A DNA stretch of 64,000 nt from Pantoea dispersa (GTDB lineage Bacteria > Pseudomonadota > Gammaproteobacteria > Enterobacterales > Enterobacteriaceae). Positions 1-9,044 of the stretch are shown here, piece after piece (position 1 is the stretch's first letter; every line of letters begins with the position of its first letter). A model generated the notes under the pieces. It saw only the letters and a program-made list of their open reading frames with translations. It was not told the DNA's origin and ran no database searches. The translations under genes were made by a program, and so were the position numbers. The DNA is taken from assembly GCF_014155765.1 (NCBI RefSeq), contig NZ_SCKT01000001.1, positions 186,001 to 250,000 of the forward strand. Reading direction: 5' to 3'.

Positions 1-970
1 TCAGCGCGATTACCTGCTGCGTCAGGCTGTCATCGCTGGCCTGATCCACATCGTGCAGCAAACGCCTGCGCCAGCCGTTCGCCAGCTGCGCGAACTGGCG
101 TCGGCAGCCCAGCACGCGCGCGCTGACTGCCTGCGCCAGCTGTTCCTCTTCCCCACCATAAGCCTCAAGCCGCTGACGCAGCGTCGCCCAGCCATACAGC
201 GCCTGGGCATCGTGCACCAGCAGCCAGACAGCGTCGTCGAGTCCGGCCATGCCCTGACAAAAGGTCACCGCTGCCAGCTGATCAGCGCTGGCATAACGCA
301 GCTCAACCGGCTTGATGGCGTGCTGCCAGGCAACGGCCTGACTGAACAGCGCAGCATCGGCGTCGGCGGGCGGCGTGACGCCAGGGATCCAGCGCACCGG
401 CAGGCCCATCATCGCCTGAACCGCGGCGACTACGCGCGCCTGATAGCTGACGTAGCCTACTAGCTGGTTGAGCGTAACGATATCGGGTTCAGTCAGGCCT
501 ACCGCATCCAGCGCGCTGATGCTGCTGGCGGTAATCAGCTCCGGCTGCATCGCCAGCTGGCGCGCATACTGCGTGATTTGCGTCAGGCGATTATTGCTTT
601 CGCGCGAAGAATCCGGTCCCGGCAGCGGATTTAGCCGCGCCGAGTAGTGATTGCACAGCCGCTGCACGCCAGCCACCTGCGCCACCGTGAGTGCGGTGCT
701 GAGACGATCGTACAGCGTTAGCGTGTGAGTCAGCGAGGTGCTGACTGCATCGGGCAGCAGGGTATGGCTCAGGTCGCGTGCCGCCTGTAGCACTGGCTGA
801 AAGCGCTGCAGCAACGGCTTCAGGGCGCTGGCTTCCTGCTGCAGGCCGAGCAGAAAACGGTCATCAATATGAGCGGCTTCGGGAACCAGGGGAGCAGCAG
901 CGGACGTATGCGGGCGAGTCTGGCTTTCATAAAACCAGTGGTCATGGCCGGGAGAACGGCGGTGTTCCAT
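1..970 (-). CDS. CMD/AhpD-like domain protein (C-terminus cut by window edge)
   Basis: The minus strand reads open for 323 codons from an ATG at 970 and runs off the left edge, so the C-terminus is not visible. AAAGGA lies about six bases before this ATG; an in-frame ATG at 976 directly abuts it and is a worse start. There is no signal peptide or membrane segment. The helical, Gln- and Leu-rich sequence, with a C106-N-H108 element and the segment at 159-181 (EPDIVTLNQLVGYVSYQ), resembles the carboxymuconolactone decarboxylase/alkylhydroperoxidase D fold, in particular the CMD families found beside luciferase-like monooxygenases. The canonical AhpD CxxC pair is not seen in the visible part. 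The protein would be cytoplasmic; its substrate is unknown. It lies downstream of fabI and is read in the same direction, behind the fabI terminator. Confidence 0.55.
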   Translation of the reverse strand, partial: MEHRRSPGHDHWFYESQTRPHTSAAAPLVPEAAHIDDRFLLGLQQEASALKPLLQRFQPVLQAARDLSHTLLPDAVSTSLTHTLTLYDRLSTALTVAQVAGVQRLCNHYSARLNPLPGPDSSRESNNRLTQITQYARQLAMQPELITASSISALDAVGLTEPDIVTLNQLVGYVSYQARVVAAVQAMMGLPVRWIPGVTPPADADAALFSQAVAWQHAIKPVELRYASADQLAAVTFCQGMAGLDDAVWLLVHDAQALYGWATLRQRLEAYGGEEEQLAQAVSARVLGCRRQFAQLANGWRRRLLHDVDQASDDSLTQQVIAL

Positions 971-1124
971 GGTCATTCCTTTCGCAAAAAACGGACTGAG
1001 TGCACAACGGGCAAATCTGAAAAGCGCATCGCCACTCAAGGGCTAGCTTATCGTCGCTGAACGGCTGTCCAGGGCAAAAGAATGATGGGGAATAATTAAT
1101 AGCGTGTGGCTATAAGGCGGGGGA

Positions 1125-1158
1125 GAGAAAAGAAAAAGGGCGAGCACCTGGCTCGCCC
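1125..1158 (-). terminator. Rho-independent terminator of fabI
   Basis: On the minus strand a 7-bp GC stem (GGGCGAG/CTCGCCC at 1138-1144 and 1152-1158, 7-nt loop) is followed by a T-rich run complementary to 1127-1137. It starts 8 bases past the fabI stop. Confidence 0.85.
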
Positions 1159-1165
1159 GCAGAAC

Positions 1166-1954
1166 TTATTTCAGTTCCAGCTCGTTCATTGCGGCAATGC
1201 TGAAGCCGCCATCCACGTGCACCACTTCACCGGTGATACCACCCGCCAGGTCTGAGCACAGGAAGGCCGCAGAGTTGCCTACGTCTTCGATGGTGACGGT
1301 ACGACGAATCGGGGTTACCGCTTCGCAGTGTGCCAGCATCTTACGGAAATCTTTAATGCCTGATGCGGCCAGGGTACGGATTGGACCGGCAGACACGGCG
1401 TTAACACGCACGCCTTCCGGACCCATCGCGTTCGCCATGTAACGCACGTTGGCTTCCAGCGACGCTTTCGCCAGACCCATCACGTTGTAGTTCGGGATAG
1501 CGCGCTCTGCACCCAGGTAAGAGAGGGTCAGCAGTGCTGCGTTCGGGTTCAGCATCGCGCGGCACTCTTTGGCCATCGCCACAAAGCTGTAGGCGCTGAT
1601 GTCGTGCGCGATTTTGAAGCCTTCACGGGTAACGGCGTTCACGTAGTCGCCATCCAGCTGGTCGCCCGGGGCGAAGCCGATGGAGTGAACAAAGCCGTCA
1701 AATTTCGGCCAGGTTTTTGCCAGTTCAGTGAACAGGGCAGTGATGCTCTCGTCTTCTGCCACATCGCATGGCAGAACAATGTCTGAACCCAGTTCTTTAG
1801 CGAACTCTTCCACGCGACCTTTCAGTTTGTCGTTCTGGTAGGTGAAAGCCAGTTCTGCGCCCTGTTTGTGCATCGCCTGCGCAATACCGTAGGCGATGGA
1901 AAGTTTACTGGCAACGCCAGTAATCAGAATGCGCTTACCGGAAAGAAAACCCAT
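1166..1954 (-). CDS. fabI: Enoyl-[acyl-carrier-protein] reductase (NADH) FabI
   Basis: FabI carries out the last reduction of each fatty-acid elongation cycle (trans-2-enoyl-ACP to acyl-ACP, NADH-dependent) in the cytoplasm. The 262-residue product has the family's usual length when started at the ATG at 1954 ([10 protein letters not shown]), which has AAGGA eight bases upstream; a seven-residue longer frame exists but lacks support. The atypical SDR catalytic set is present: Tyr146, Tyr156 and Lys163. Gly93, the position changed in classical triclosan-resistant mutants of E. coli, is wild type. Position downstream of sapF, on the same strand, is the same as in E. coli. A 141-base gap with a promoter-like element suggests it also has its own promoter. 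Confidence 0.97.
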   Translation of the reverse strand: MGFLSGKRILITGVASKLSIAYGIAQAMHKQGAELAFTYQNDKLKGRVEEFAKELGSDIVLPCDVAEDESITALFTELAKTWPKFDGFVHSIGFAPGDQLDGDYVNAVTREGFKIAHDISAYSFVAMAKECRAMLNPNAALLTLSYLGAERAIPNYNVMGLAKASLEANVRYMANAMGPEGVRVNAVSAGPIRTLAASGIKDFRKMLAHCEAVTPIRRTVTIEDVGNSAAFLCSDLAGGITGEVVHVDGGFSIAAMNELELK

Positions 1955-2032
1955 AGCTGTAATCCTTATGGTCATTGTTGTTGGCGGTCGCGATGATTAA
2001 AAATTGTGCGACCGACGTTAATCGACGTGCGG

Positions 2033-2038
2033 ATTCTA
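2033..2038 (-). promoter_or_regulatory. Candidate fabI -10 element
   Basis: The minus strand carries TAGAAT 78 bases before the fabI start, in the gap between sapF and fabI. No convincing -35 hexamer was found at 16-18 bases, so this is a partial match only. Confidence 0.35.
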
Positions 2039-2095
2039 GCACGTCTGTATCAAATGGGGTAAATCGCACCGCGTTTTCCGCTACGGCCGTAGCAC

Positions 2096-2899
2096 TCAAC
2101 GCTCGCGCCGCCACGCCTCGGCGGTTAACGCTTCGCCAAAATGGCTGGCAATCAGCCGTTTGGTTAAGTCGTGCAGCGGCGAGGCCAGCACGTCAGCGGT
2201 GCCGCCTCGCTCCACCACTTCGCCCTGATGCATCACCAGCACCTGGTCGCTGATGTGCTTCATCATGCCAAGATGCTGAGTAACATAAATATAGGCGATG
2301 CCGTGTTTCTCCTGCAGCTCCAGCATCAGGTTCACCAGCTGCGAACGCATGGTCATGTCCAGCGAGGCGAGGGCTTCATCAGCGACAATCACCTTCGGCT
2401 GCAGAATCAACGCGCGCGCCAGCGCCAGACGCTGCTTCTGGCCGGGGGCCAGCATGTGCGGATAGTAGCCGGCGTGGTCGCGCAGCAGCCCGACCTGACG
2501 CAGCGTGGCAATGATGCGCTTTTCGCGTGCTTCATCATCAAGCCCGGTATTCAGCCGCAGCGGAAAATCAAGGATCTGGCTGACGCGCTGGCGCGGATTG
2601 AGCGACGTCGACGGATCCTGAAAAATCATGCGAATCCGCTGGCTGCGGTAGCCGTAATCGCCATAAGAGAGCGGGTGGTCGTCGATCAGCATCTCGCCTT
2701 CGCTTGGCGCCACCATGCCGCTCAGCATCTTCGCCAGCGTGGATTTGCCCGAACCGTTTTCGCCGATAATGGCCAGCGTCTGCTTTTCGCGCAGGGTAAA
2801 ACTGACGTTTTTCACCGCTTCAACATGCTGGCGCCGGAACAGCCCGGTGCGGTAGCGGTAGGTTTTGCTCAGGTTGCGCACTTCCAGCAGGGTTTCCAT
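2096..2899 (-). CDS. sapF: SapF, ATPase of the Sap peptide/putrescine ABC transporter
   Basis: This is one of the two nucleotide-binding subunits of the inner-membrane Sap transporter, linked to antimicrobial-peptide resistance and, in E. coli, to putrescine export. The 267-residue protein shows Walker A at 46-54 (GENGSGKST), the Q-loop at Gln94, a signature motif in the variant form LAPGQ at 150-154, Walker B with Asp174-Glu175, and the H-loop His209. Length matches the E. coli protein (268). Its start codon overlaps the last base of sapD at 2899, so translation is probably coupled. It is the last gene of sapABCDF. Confidence 0.95.
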   Translation of the reverse strand: METLLEVRNLSKTYRYRTGLFRRQHVEAVKNVSFTLREKQTLAIIGENGSGKSTLAKMLSGMVAPSEGEMLIDDHPLSYGDYGYRSQRIRMIFQDPSTSLNPRQRVSQILDFPLRLNTGLDDEAREKRIIATLRQVGLLRDHAGYYPHMLAPGQKQRLALARALILQPKVIVADEALASLDMTMRSQLVNLMLELQEKHGIAYIYVTQHLGMMKHISDQVLVMHQGEVVERGGTADVLASPLHDLTKRLIASHFGEALTAEAWRRER

Positions 2900-3894
2900 T
2901 ATTGGCTCTCCATATTCAGCGGGAAGTGGCAGGCATAAAGATGCGCTTTAGTGCCGCTCAGGCGCGGCGTTTCGATGCATTTACGCTGCGCGTAAGGACA
3001 GCGCGGACCGAGACGGCAGCCAATCGGCAGATGTTCCAGCGACGGTATCGCGCCGGACAGCGTATTCAGGCGGCTTTTATGCGGCAGCGCGCGGCCAAAG
3101 TCGGGCATGGCGCGGATCAGCGCCTGCGTATACGGATGGTGCGGCGTTTCCATCAGATCGTCACTCTGCGCGGTTTCCACCGTTTGTCCGCAGTACATCA
3201 CGTTGATGCGGTCCGCCCACTGACTCATGGTGCGCAGGTCATGGCTGATCAGCAAAATCGTGGTGTTGTTATTCTGATTGAGGCGGCTCAGCAGACGGAA
3301 AATCTGCGCCTGGGTGGTGGGCTCCATGGCATTGGTCGGCTCATCGGCAATCAGCAGGCGCGGCTGATTGGCCAGCGCGATGGCGATCATCACCTTCTGA
3401 CATTCGCCCTCGGTCAGCTCATACGGGAAGCTGCGCATAATGTCTTTGTGATCTTTAATGCCGACGCGGTGCAGCAGCTCAATGGCGCGCTCTTTGCGCC
3501 AGAACCACAGGCGCTGATACCAGCGGCCCTTAAAGGTCCAGCGTGGAATGGCCTGCATCAGCTGGCGGCCGACACTTTCAGAAGGATCGAGGCAGGATTG
3601 CGGCTCCTGAAAAATCATCGACACGTTATGGCCAACGATGCGCCGCCGTTCGCGCGGCGACAGGCGCAGCAGATCGATATCATCGAACACCATGCGATCG
3701 GCGGTGACACGCCAGTTATCTTTGGTCACGCCGCAGATGGCTTTCGCCACCAGACTTTTCCCCGAGCCGGATTCGCCCACCAGGCCACGCACTTCGCCCT
3801 CGTTTAGCGTCAGATTGATGCGATCGACCGCTTTCACCGGACCTTCAGCGGTCATGAATTCTATGGTCAGATTTCGGATGTCCAGTAACGGCAT
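2899..3894 (-). CDS. sapD: SapD, ATPase of the Sap ABC transporter
   Basis: This is the second ATPase of the Sap complex; in E. coli SapD also stimulates Trk potassium uptake. The 331 residues contain Walker A at 40-47 (GESGSGKS), a degenerate signature LTEGE instead of LSGGQ, Walker [10 protein letters not shown], and the Cys-rich C-terminal oligopeptide/dipeptide-ATPase extension ([15 protein letters not shown]). The degenerate signature is shared with SapD relatives, so I do not read it as damage. It overlaps sapC and sapF by single bases, which marks a tightly coupled operon. Confidence 0.95.
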   Translation of the reverse strand: MPLLDIRNLTIEFMTAEGPVKAVDRINLTLNEGEVRGLVGESGSGKSLVAKAICGVTKDNWRVTADRMVFDDIDLLRLSPRERRRIVGHNVSMIFQEPQSCLDPSESVGRQLMQAIPRWTFKGRWYQRLWFWRKERAIELLHRVGIKDHKDIMRSFPYELTEGECQKVMIAIALANQPRLLIADEPTNAMEPTTQAQIFRLLSRLNQNNNTTILLISHDLRTMSQWADRINVMYCGQTVETAQSDDLMETPHHPYTQALIRAMPDFGRALPHKSRLNTLSGAIPSLEHLPIGCRLGPRCPYAQRKCIETPRLSGTKAHLYACHFPLNMESQ

Positions 3895-4784
3895 TATTCC
3901 ACTCCCGCAGCGACGGCGCGACGGATGCCATCGCCCAGCAGGTTAACAATCAATACGCTTACCATCAGCGCGGCACCCGGCAGCATTACCGTCCACGGCG
4001 CCACGTAAATCAGCTCCAGCGCGTCACCCAACATCGCACCCCATTCGGGCGAGGGCAGCTGCGCGCCGAGGTCAAGAAAGCCGAGCGCGGCGATGTCGAG
4101 GATCGCCATCGACAGCGAGCGGGTAAATTCACTGACCAGCAGCGGCAGGACGTTTGGCAGCACCGCATTCCACAGAATATTCAGGTTGCGCGCGCCATCC
4201 AGCCGCAGCGCCACCACATACTCTTTTTCCATCTCGTCATGCACTGCCGTGTAGATTTCGCGCACCAGACGCGGGATCAGCGCCAGCAGTACCGCCAGCA
4301 TCGCATGCTCCAGCCGCGGGCCAAGAAAGGCCACCACGATAATCGCCAGCAGCAGAGAGGGAATCGACAGCAGCGTATCCAGCACGTGATTCATCACCGC
4401 CGAGCGCAAACCGTGGGTAATTCCCGCCAGCACGCCCAGCAGCAGCGCGCAGATTGCTGCCAGCACCGTAACCAGCAGCGCAGAGCCAACCGTCGGCGCC
4501 ACGCCGCTCAGTAAACGGCTTAGCACATCGCGCCCGAGATCGTCAGTGCCGAGAAAGAAGGAGACATCGCCGTAGCGCGACCACGACGGCGGCAACAGCT
4601 GATAGCCGAGAAACTGCTGGTCGATACCGTAAGGGGACAGCAGCCCGCCGAACAGGCAGAGAAACAGCAGGATGCCGAAGCCGTACAGGCCAATCATGGC
4701 GCTGGTATCGCGATAAAAGCGCTGCCAGCTGAGGCGAAACGCACTCGGCAGCCGCTTCTCGGCGTAGATGTTATCTGAGGGCAT
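3894..4784 (-). CDS. sapC: SapC, permease subunit of the Sap ABC transporter
   Basis: SapC is an integral inner-membrane permease of the DppC/OppC type that pairs with SapB. The 296 residues equal the E. coli length. There is a first membrane segment near residues 33-53 and several later ones, and a C-terminal EAA-type coupling loop ([19 protein letters not shown]) that docks onto the ATPases. It overlaps sapB by 14 bases and sapD by one base. Confidence 0.95.
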   Translation of the reverse strand: MPSDNIYAEKRLPSAFRLSWQRFYRDTSAMIGLYGFGILLFLCLFGGLLSPYGIDQQFLGYQLLPPSWSRYGDVSFFLGTDDLGRDVLSRLLSGVAPTVGSALLVTVLAAICALLLGVLAGITHGLRSAVMNHVLDTLLSIPSLLLAIIVVAFLGPRLEHAMLAVLLALIPRLVREIYTAVHDEMEKEYVVALRLDGARNLNILWNAVLPNVLPLLVSEFTRSLSMAILDIAALGFLDLGAQLPSPEWGAMLGDALELIYVAPWTVMLPGAALMVSVLIVNLLGDGIRRAVAAGVE

Positions 4785-5736
4785 ACCACTCCTTGTGTTT
4801 CAGCGGATTGAGCGCCGCACCGATAATATCCGACAGTACGCTGACCAGAATTACCAGCCCGCCAACCACCATCACGCCCGCGGAGATCGCCGCGTAATCC
4901 TGCTGACGGATGGCGTTAATCAGCCAGCGTCCCAGTCCGGGCCAGTTGAACACCACTTCGGTGATCATCGCCAGCGTCAGCATGGTGGAGAATTGCAGGC
5001 CAAGACGCGGGATCACCGGCGGCAGTGCGTTGTGCAACACGTGACGGCGAATCACGGTGAAGCGCGACAAGCCGCGCGTTGCCGCTGCCTTGACGTAATT
5101 TTTATCCATCACGTCGCTGGTGCTGTTGCGCAGCAGGCGAATCACTTCGGTAGTCGGTGCCACAGCCAGCACGATCACCGGCAGAATCAGGTGCGTCAGC
5201 GCGCTGACCAGCATCTCATGCCGCCACGGTGAAGGGCTAAGCCAGGCGTCAATCAGGGCAAACCCAGTAATGTTCTGCACCGGATAGAGCAGGTCGAAAC
5301 GGCCGGAAACCGGCAGCCAGCCCAGCGTCAGCGAGAACAGCAGGGTAAACAGCAGCGCCAGCCAGAACACCGGCATTGAGAAGCCCAGCAGCGCCAGCGC
5401 GCTGATGGCTTTATCCTGCCATTTATTGCGCATTACGCCGGCGCAGATGCCGAGCGGAATACCAACCAGCAGCGCCAGCATAAACGCCAGCACGCACAGT
5501 TCCAGCGTGGCGGGAAACACCTCGCGCAGCTGTATATCAATTGCCTGACCGTTGGTGCTGGAGACACCGAAATCAAACTGCAGCAGCCCCTTAAACCAGA
5601 ACCACCAGGCATCGAACAGCGAGGCGCCTTCCAGCGGCGCGTTAGGGGTGAAATAGCTCGGGCTGAAACTCACCAGCGAGAGTAAGAACAGGGTGATGAT
5701 CAGCAACAGCATGCGACGCAACAGATAGATGATCAT
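4771..5736 (-). CDS. sapB: SapB, permease subunit of the Sap ABC transporter
   Basis: SapB is the DppB/OppB-type permease. It has 321 residues, the same as E. coli, opens with a membrane segment (residues 5-25), and carries the EAA-type loop [20 protein letters not shown]. It begins two bases after the sapA stop, so it belongs to the same transcript. Its start lies in the stretch ATGATCATCTATCTG without internal ambiguity. Confidence 0.95.
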   Translation of the reverse strand: MIIYLLRRMLLLIITLFLLSLVSFSPSYFTPNAPLEGASLFDAWWFWFKGLLQFDFGVSSTNGQAIDIQLREVFPATLELCVLAFMLALLVGIPLGICAGVMRNKWQDKAISALALLGFSMPVFWLALLFTLLFSLTLGWLPVSGRFDLLYPVQNITGFALIDAWLSPSPWRHEMLVSALTHLILPVIVLAVAPTTEVIRLLRNSTSDVMDKNYVKAAATRGLSRFTVIRRHVLHNALPPVIPRLGLQFSTMLTLAMITEVVFNWPGLGRWLINAIRQQDYAAISAGVMVVGGLVILVSVLSDIIGAALNPLKHKEWYALR

Positions 5737-5738
5737 GC

Positions 5739-7361
5739 TTACTCCTCGCCGTGCTCATCGCGGTAAACCCCGGCGAACGAGGCGTTACCGAAGGGACTCA
5801 GCACCAGGCCTTTAATATCGTGCCGGTAAGCCTGCAGGCGCAGCGACGACGCCAGCGGCAGCACCGGCAGCGCCTGCGCCAGCATCTGCTGGGCGCGATC
5901 GTAGCTGTCGATACGTGCCGACAGCTGCTGCGACAGCAGCGCGCGCTGCAGCGCCTCATCAAACGCCGGCGAACACCAGTGCGCGTAGTTGGTCTGCGAA
6001 CGAATCGCCGCGCAACTCAGCAACGGGCGGAAGAAACTGTCCGGATCGTTACTGTCGGTGGCCCAGCCGGTCAGGGTTAAATCGTGATTCATGGCCATCA
6101 GCTGTGCTTCCTGAAAACGCCCCTCGACTGGCGCGATGGTGACGCGCACGCCCACCTGCGCCAGATCCGCCTGCAACAGCTCGGCGGTTTTAAGCGGGCT
6201 GGGGTTCCACGACATCGAGGTGGTCGGCACCACCAGACGCAGATGCAAATCTTCAATGCCCAGCGCTTTTAATGCTTCACGCGCTTTTGCCGGATTGTAT
6301 TCCGTCACGCGCGCATCATTATCGTAAGCCCACGAGGCGCGCGGCAGAATCGAGGCTGCGGTTTCCGCCGTGCCGTAATAAATCGACTCCATCAGCCGCT
6401 CGTTGTTGATTGCCAGCGCCAGCGCGTGGCGCACTTCCGGCCGGTCGAGCGGCGGTTTGCGGGTGTTAAACGCCAGATAGGCGATGTTCATGCCGGGACG
6501 CAGCGTCATGCGCAGGCGCGGATCGTCGCGCAGAATCGACAGCTGGCTGGCGGCCGGGTAGGCCAGTACGTCACACTCGCCGGTCAGCAATTTCGACAGG
6601 CGACCAGTGCCGCCCACGCCGAGGTCGATCACCACCTGTTGCAGACGCGGCACGCCTTTCCAGTAGTGCGGATTGCGCGCCAGACGCAGATATTGTCCGG
6701 TGCGGTACTCACTCAGCTGGAACGGGCCGGTGCCCACCGGCTGGCGATCCAGCTGTTCCTGCTGGCCTGCCGCGCTCAGCTGGCTGGCGTACTCCTGCGA
6801 CAGCACCGGCGCGTAGTGGGTGGCGATATGCCACAGGAACGAAGCGTCCGGGCTGTTGAGGCGGATCTCTACCGTGTCGTTATCCAGCTTCTTCACGCTC
6901 TGCACCGAGTCGGCAAACTGCAGGCTGTCGAAGTAGGGATAGCTGCCGCCGTTGACGTTATGCCACGGATGCTGGCGATCGAACATGCGGGCAAAGCTGA
7001 AGACCACATCGTCGGCGTTCATTTTGCGCGTCGGCGTAAACCAGTTGGTATGCTGGAACGAAACATCTTTGCGCAAGTGGAAGCGGTAAGTCGCGCCGTT
7101 ATCGCGCACTTCCCAGCTCTGCGCCAGATCGGGGATCAGGCGATAGGTATAAGGGTCGACGTCGAGCAGGCGGTCATACAACTGTGCCGCCAGCGTATCG
7201 ACCACCAGCCCGCTGCTGACCATCTGCGGGTTGAAGGTGTTAACCGTGCCGTTGACGCAATAAACAAAGCCGCTGTGGCGGATAGAGTCCGCGGGCGCGG
7301 CGAGCGCAGAGGCACTCAGGACGCTGAGACCAAGCAGCAGCGCGGGGAATAATTTTGGCAT
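5739..7361 (-). CDS. sapA: SapA, periplasmic peptide-binding protein
   Basis: SapA is the soluble receptor of the Sap system and a member of the SBP_bac_5 (DppA/OppA) family. I start it at the ATG at 7361 ([21 protein letters not shown]), which gives a clean Sec signal peptide ending in ALA-AP and 540 residues, close to the 547 of E. coli SapA. The same frame stays open 20 codons further, but that extension has no signal-peptide logic. Conserved blocks include the NTFNPQ region near the mature N-terminus, [22 protein letters not shown], and [11 protein letters not shown]. It is the first gene of sapABCDF. The E. coli neighbour pspF is absent; a RyhB RNA lies upstream instead. Confidence 0.95.
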   Translation of the reverse strand: MPKLFPALLLGLSVLSASALAAPADSIRHSGFVYCVNGTVNTFNPQMVSSGLVVDTLAAQLYDRLLDVDPYTYRLIPDLAQSWEVRDNGATYRFHLRKDVSFQHTNWFTPTRKMNADDVVFSFARMFDRQHPWHNVNGGSYPYFDSLQFADSVQSVKKLDNDTVEIRLNSPDASFLWHIATHYAPVLSQEYASQLSAAGQQEQLDRQPVGTGPFQLSEYRTGQYLRLARNPHYWKGVPRLQQVVIDLGVGGTGRLSKLLTGECDVLAYPAASQLSILRDDPRLRMTLRPGMNIAYLAFNTRKPPLDRPEVRHALALAINNERLMESIYYGTAETAASILPRASWAYDNDARVTEYNPAKAREALKALGIEDLHLRLVVPTTSMSWNPSPLKTAELLQADLAQVGVRVTIAPVEGRFQEAQLMAMNHDLTLTGWATDSNDPDSFFRPLLSCAAIRSQTNYAHWCSPAFDEALQRALLSQQLSARIDSYDRAQQMLAQALPVLPLASSLRLQAYRHDIKGLVLSPFGNASFAGVYRDEHGEE

Positions 7362-7512
7362 AGAACTCAACGATTCTCGGGCAATAGCGAGAGTGTATCG
7401 CAAAGCAAGCGTACTCCCCAAATCCGCCGCGTATCTGCGCTTTTTTTACCCAGCGGGCAACGGTGGTAAGCACAACATTAGTGTGGAAATGAGAAAAATT
7501 CTCAATTAGAGC

Positions 7513-7548
7513 TTTACAGATGATAATAGGAATGATTATTATTCTTCT
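7513..7548 (+). promoter_or_regulatory. Fur-box-overlapped promoter of ryhB
   Basis: A -35 TTTACA (7513-7518) and -10 TATTAT (7537-7542) with an 18-base spacer precede the RNA. The spacer and -10 hold GATAATAGGAATGATTATT (7522-7540), which fits a Fur site made of GATAAT-type half-sites. Fe-Fur bound here would block the promoter, as for E. coli ryhB. Confidence 0.8.
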
Positions 7549-7644
7549 GCGCTTCGACGGTGGCTCTACCGAAGAAGAGCACGACATTGCTCACATTGCT
7601 TCCAGTATTACGTTGCCCGCACCTCGTGTTGCGGGCTTTTTTTT
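7549..7644 (+). ncRNA. ryhB: RyhB iron-stress small RNA
   Basis: RyhB is an Hfq-dependent RNA made in iron starvation that silences mRNAs of iron-using proteins. The core seed region at 7578-7611 (AGCACGACATTGCTCACATT, then GCTTCCAGTATTAC) matches from memory the E. coli RyhB core base for base. The predicted 5' end is GCG, as in E. coli, followed by a small 5' hairpin (CTTCG/CGAAG). The 3' end is a Rho-independent terminator: stem GCCCGCA (7615-7621) with TGCGGGC (7630-7636), then eight T residues. Length is about 95 nt, like the family. The setting between sapA and a dipeptidase gene differs from the yhhX-yhhY site of E. coli. Confidence 0.93.
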
Positions 7645-7742
7645 GTGCTGGCCAGACTGAACACACGCTTTGTGCGCCGGTATTTGGCGAACCTGCGCGA
7701 CACGCGTAGCATAACGCCATGAATTCCCGGGCGGATAACCCA

Positions 7743-8768
7743 ATGTTAATCAAAACCTTTGATGGTCATAATGACCTGTTGCTCAACCTGTGGTTGCATC
7801 ATCGCGACGATCCGGCCACTGCCTTCTTTACCGGTATCGAAAAAGGACACCTCGATTTTCCGCGCATGCAGCAGGGCGGCTTTTACGGCGGATTGTTTGC
7901 GCTGTTTGTGCCGCCGCAGCGCTACGTCAGCGAAGTAGCACCTCAGCTGGCCGGTGAAGCGTGGCAGCCGCTGGAGATCCTGTGGCAGCAGCTGGAGATT
8001 CTGAAAACGCTGGTTGCCCGTTCTGACGGCCGGGCGCGCCTGTGCCTCAGCACCGCCGATATCGCCGCCTGCCGGCGCGACGGCGTGCTGGCGATGGTGG
8101 CGCACATTGAGGGCGCGGACGGTTTTGACGGCGACGGCGCCGACCTTGCCGCCTTCTGGCAGGCGGGCGTGCGCAGCATCGGTCCGTTCTGGAATCTGGA
8201 AAATCGCTTTGGCGCTGGCGTCACTGGCGCGTTTCCCGGTTCGCCGGATAGCGGTCCGGGACTGACCGCCGACGGCGAGCGGCTGATCACGCTGGCAAAT
8301 CAGCAGCGCATGATGATCGACGTGTCGCACATGAATGAAAAAGCATTCTGGGACACGGCCCGGCTCTCATCCGCGCCGCTGGTCGCCAGTCACTCGAATG
8401 CGCACGCGCTGTGCGCGCAGCCGCGCAACCTTACCGACGACCAGCTGCGGGCGATACGCGATAGCGGTGGCGTGGTCGGCATTAATTTCGGCAACGCCTT
8501 TCTGCGCGCCGACGGTAAGCGCGACGATGATGGCGGCTTGATCGAAATTGTTAAACACTGTGAGCATCTGATGACTATTATGGGAAGCGATCACGTCGCG
8601 CTGGGGTCGGATTTTGACGGCATCAGCGTGCCCGCAGAGCTTAAAGATGTCACCGGTTTGCCGCGGCTGTATGCGCTGATGCGCAGTCTCAACTATGATC
8701 AGGCATTGCTGGAACAACTTGCCTGGGGCAACTGGCAGCGGGTATTGCACCAAATCTGGCAGGCGTAA
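7743..8768 (+). CDS. Membrane-dipeptidase-type (M19) metallopeptidase next to pqq operon
   Basis: This is a binuclear zinc dipeptidase of peptidase family M19 (renal dipeptidase fold, amidohydrolase superfamily). The 341-residue form starting at 7743 has a GGCGGA element seven bases upstream; an ATG at 7719 would add eight residues but has no ribosome site. The metal and substrate residues are in place: His9 and Asp11 (DGHND), Glu123 (HIEGADG), His196 (DVSHMN), His217 (ASHSNAH), Arg228 and Asp290 (GSDFDG). No signal peptide is visible, so it is probably cytoplasmic. It lies 149 bases before pqqA on the same strand. Its position suggests it could trim Glu/Tyr-containing peptides arising from PqqA processing, which is inference. 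Confidence 0.9.
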   Translation: MLIKTFDGHNDLLLNLWLHHRDDPATAFFTGIEKGHLDFPRMQQGGFYGGLFALFVPPQRYVSEVAPQLAGEAWQPLEILWQQLEILKTLVARSDGRARLCLSTADIAACRRDGVLAMVAHIEGADGFDGDGADLAAFWQAGVRSIGPFWNLENRFGAGVTGAFPGSPDSGPGLTADGERLITLANQQRMMIDVSHMNEKAFWDTARLSSAPLVASHSNAHALCAQPRNLTDDQLRAIRDSGGVVGINFGNAFLRADGKRDDDGGLIEIVKHCEHLMTIMGSDHVALGSDFDGISVPAELKDVTGLPRLYALMRSLNYDQALLEQLAWGNWQRVLHQIWQA

Positions 8769-8917
8769 GTGTATTTCCTTACGCAATCAGGGTTGATCTG
8801 CTCGCTACATTGGCGCAACATCGCCCCGCGTTATCCATTGCTGGCGGAAGCTTTGTTTCTGTCGCAATGTTTTTAGCAGAGCCTGCTCTGCGTTTTAAGA
8901 CTATGAGGAAGAATATT

Positions 8918-8989
8918 ATGTGGAAAAAACCTGAGTTTGTTGACCTGCGTCTGGGCCTGGAAGTAACGCTGTACATCTCCAACCGCTAA
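8918..8989 (+). CDS. pqqA: PqqA, precursor peptide of pyrroloquinoline quinone
   Basis: PqqA is the ribosomal peptide whose Glu and Tyr side chains are joined by PqqE and become PQQ. The 23-residue peptide [23 protein letters not shown] carries the invariant E15-x3-Y19 pair. GAGGAA lies seven bases before the ATG. It is followed by a hairpin before pqqB, and preceded (8876-8891) by a short GCAGAG/CTCTGC hairpin with a TTTT run, which may end the dipeptidase transcript or mask the leader. Confidence 0.97.
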   Translation: MWKKPEFVDLRLGLEVTLYISNR

Positions 8990-8996
8990 GACGTCC

Positions 8997-9027
8997 TGCC
9001 CGCCGTTCGTGCGGGCATTTTCTTTTC
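8997..9027 (+). terminator. Attenuating hairpin between pqqA and pqqB
   Basis: TGCCCGC (8997-9003) pairs with GCGGGCA (9011-9017), followed by TTTTCTTTT. The structure starts eight bases after the pqqA stop. A partial terminator here would give excess pqqA message over pqqB-F, as expected for a substrate peptide. Confidence 0.75.
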
Positions 9028-9044
9028 CTGCTTCGGTCCTTCAC

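Noticed and set aside
53-463. 136-codon plus-strand frame at the left edge
   Set aside because: It is antisense to the CMD-like gene, whose frame stays open to the window edge and has a ribosome site.
3178-3192. Possible loss of function of SapD because of its LTEGE signature
   Set aside because: The same degenerate signature occurs in intact SapD homologues, and Walker motifs are complete.
7240-7753. Short minus-strand frames (115 and 79 codons) over the sapA upstream region
   Set aside because: They run antisense across the RyhB gene and have no conserved features.
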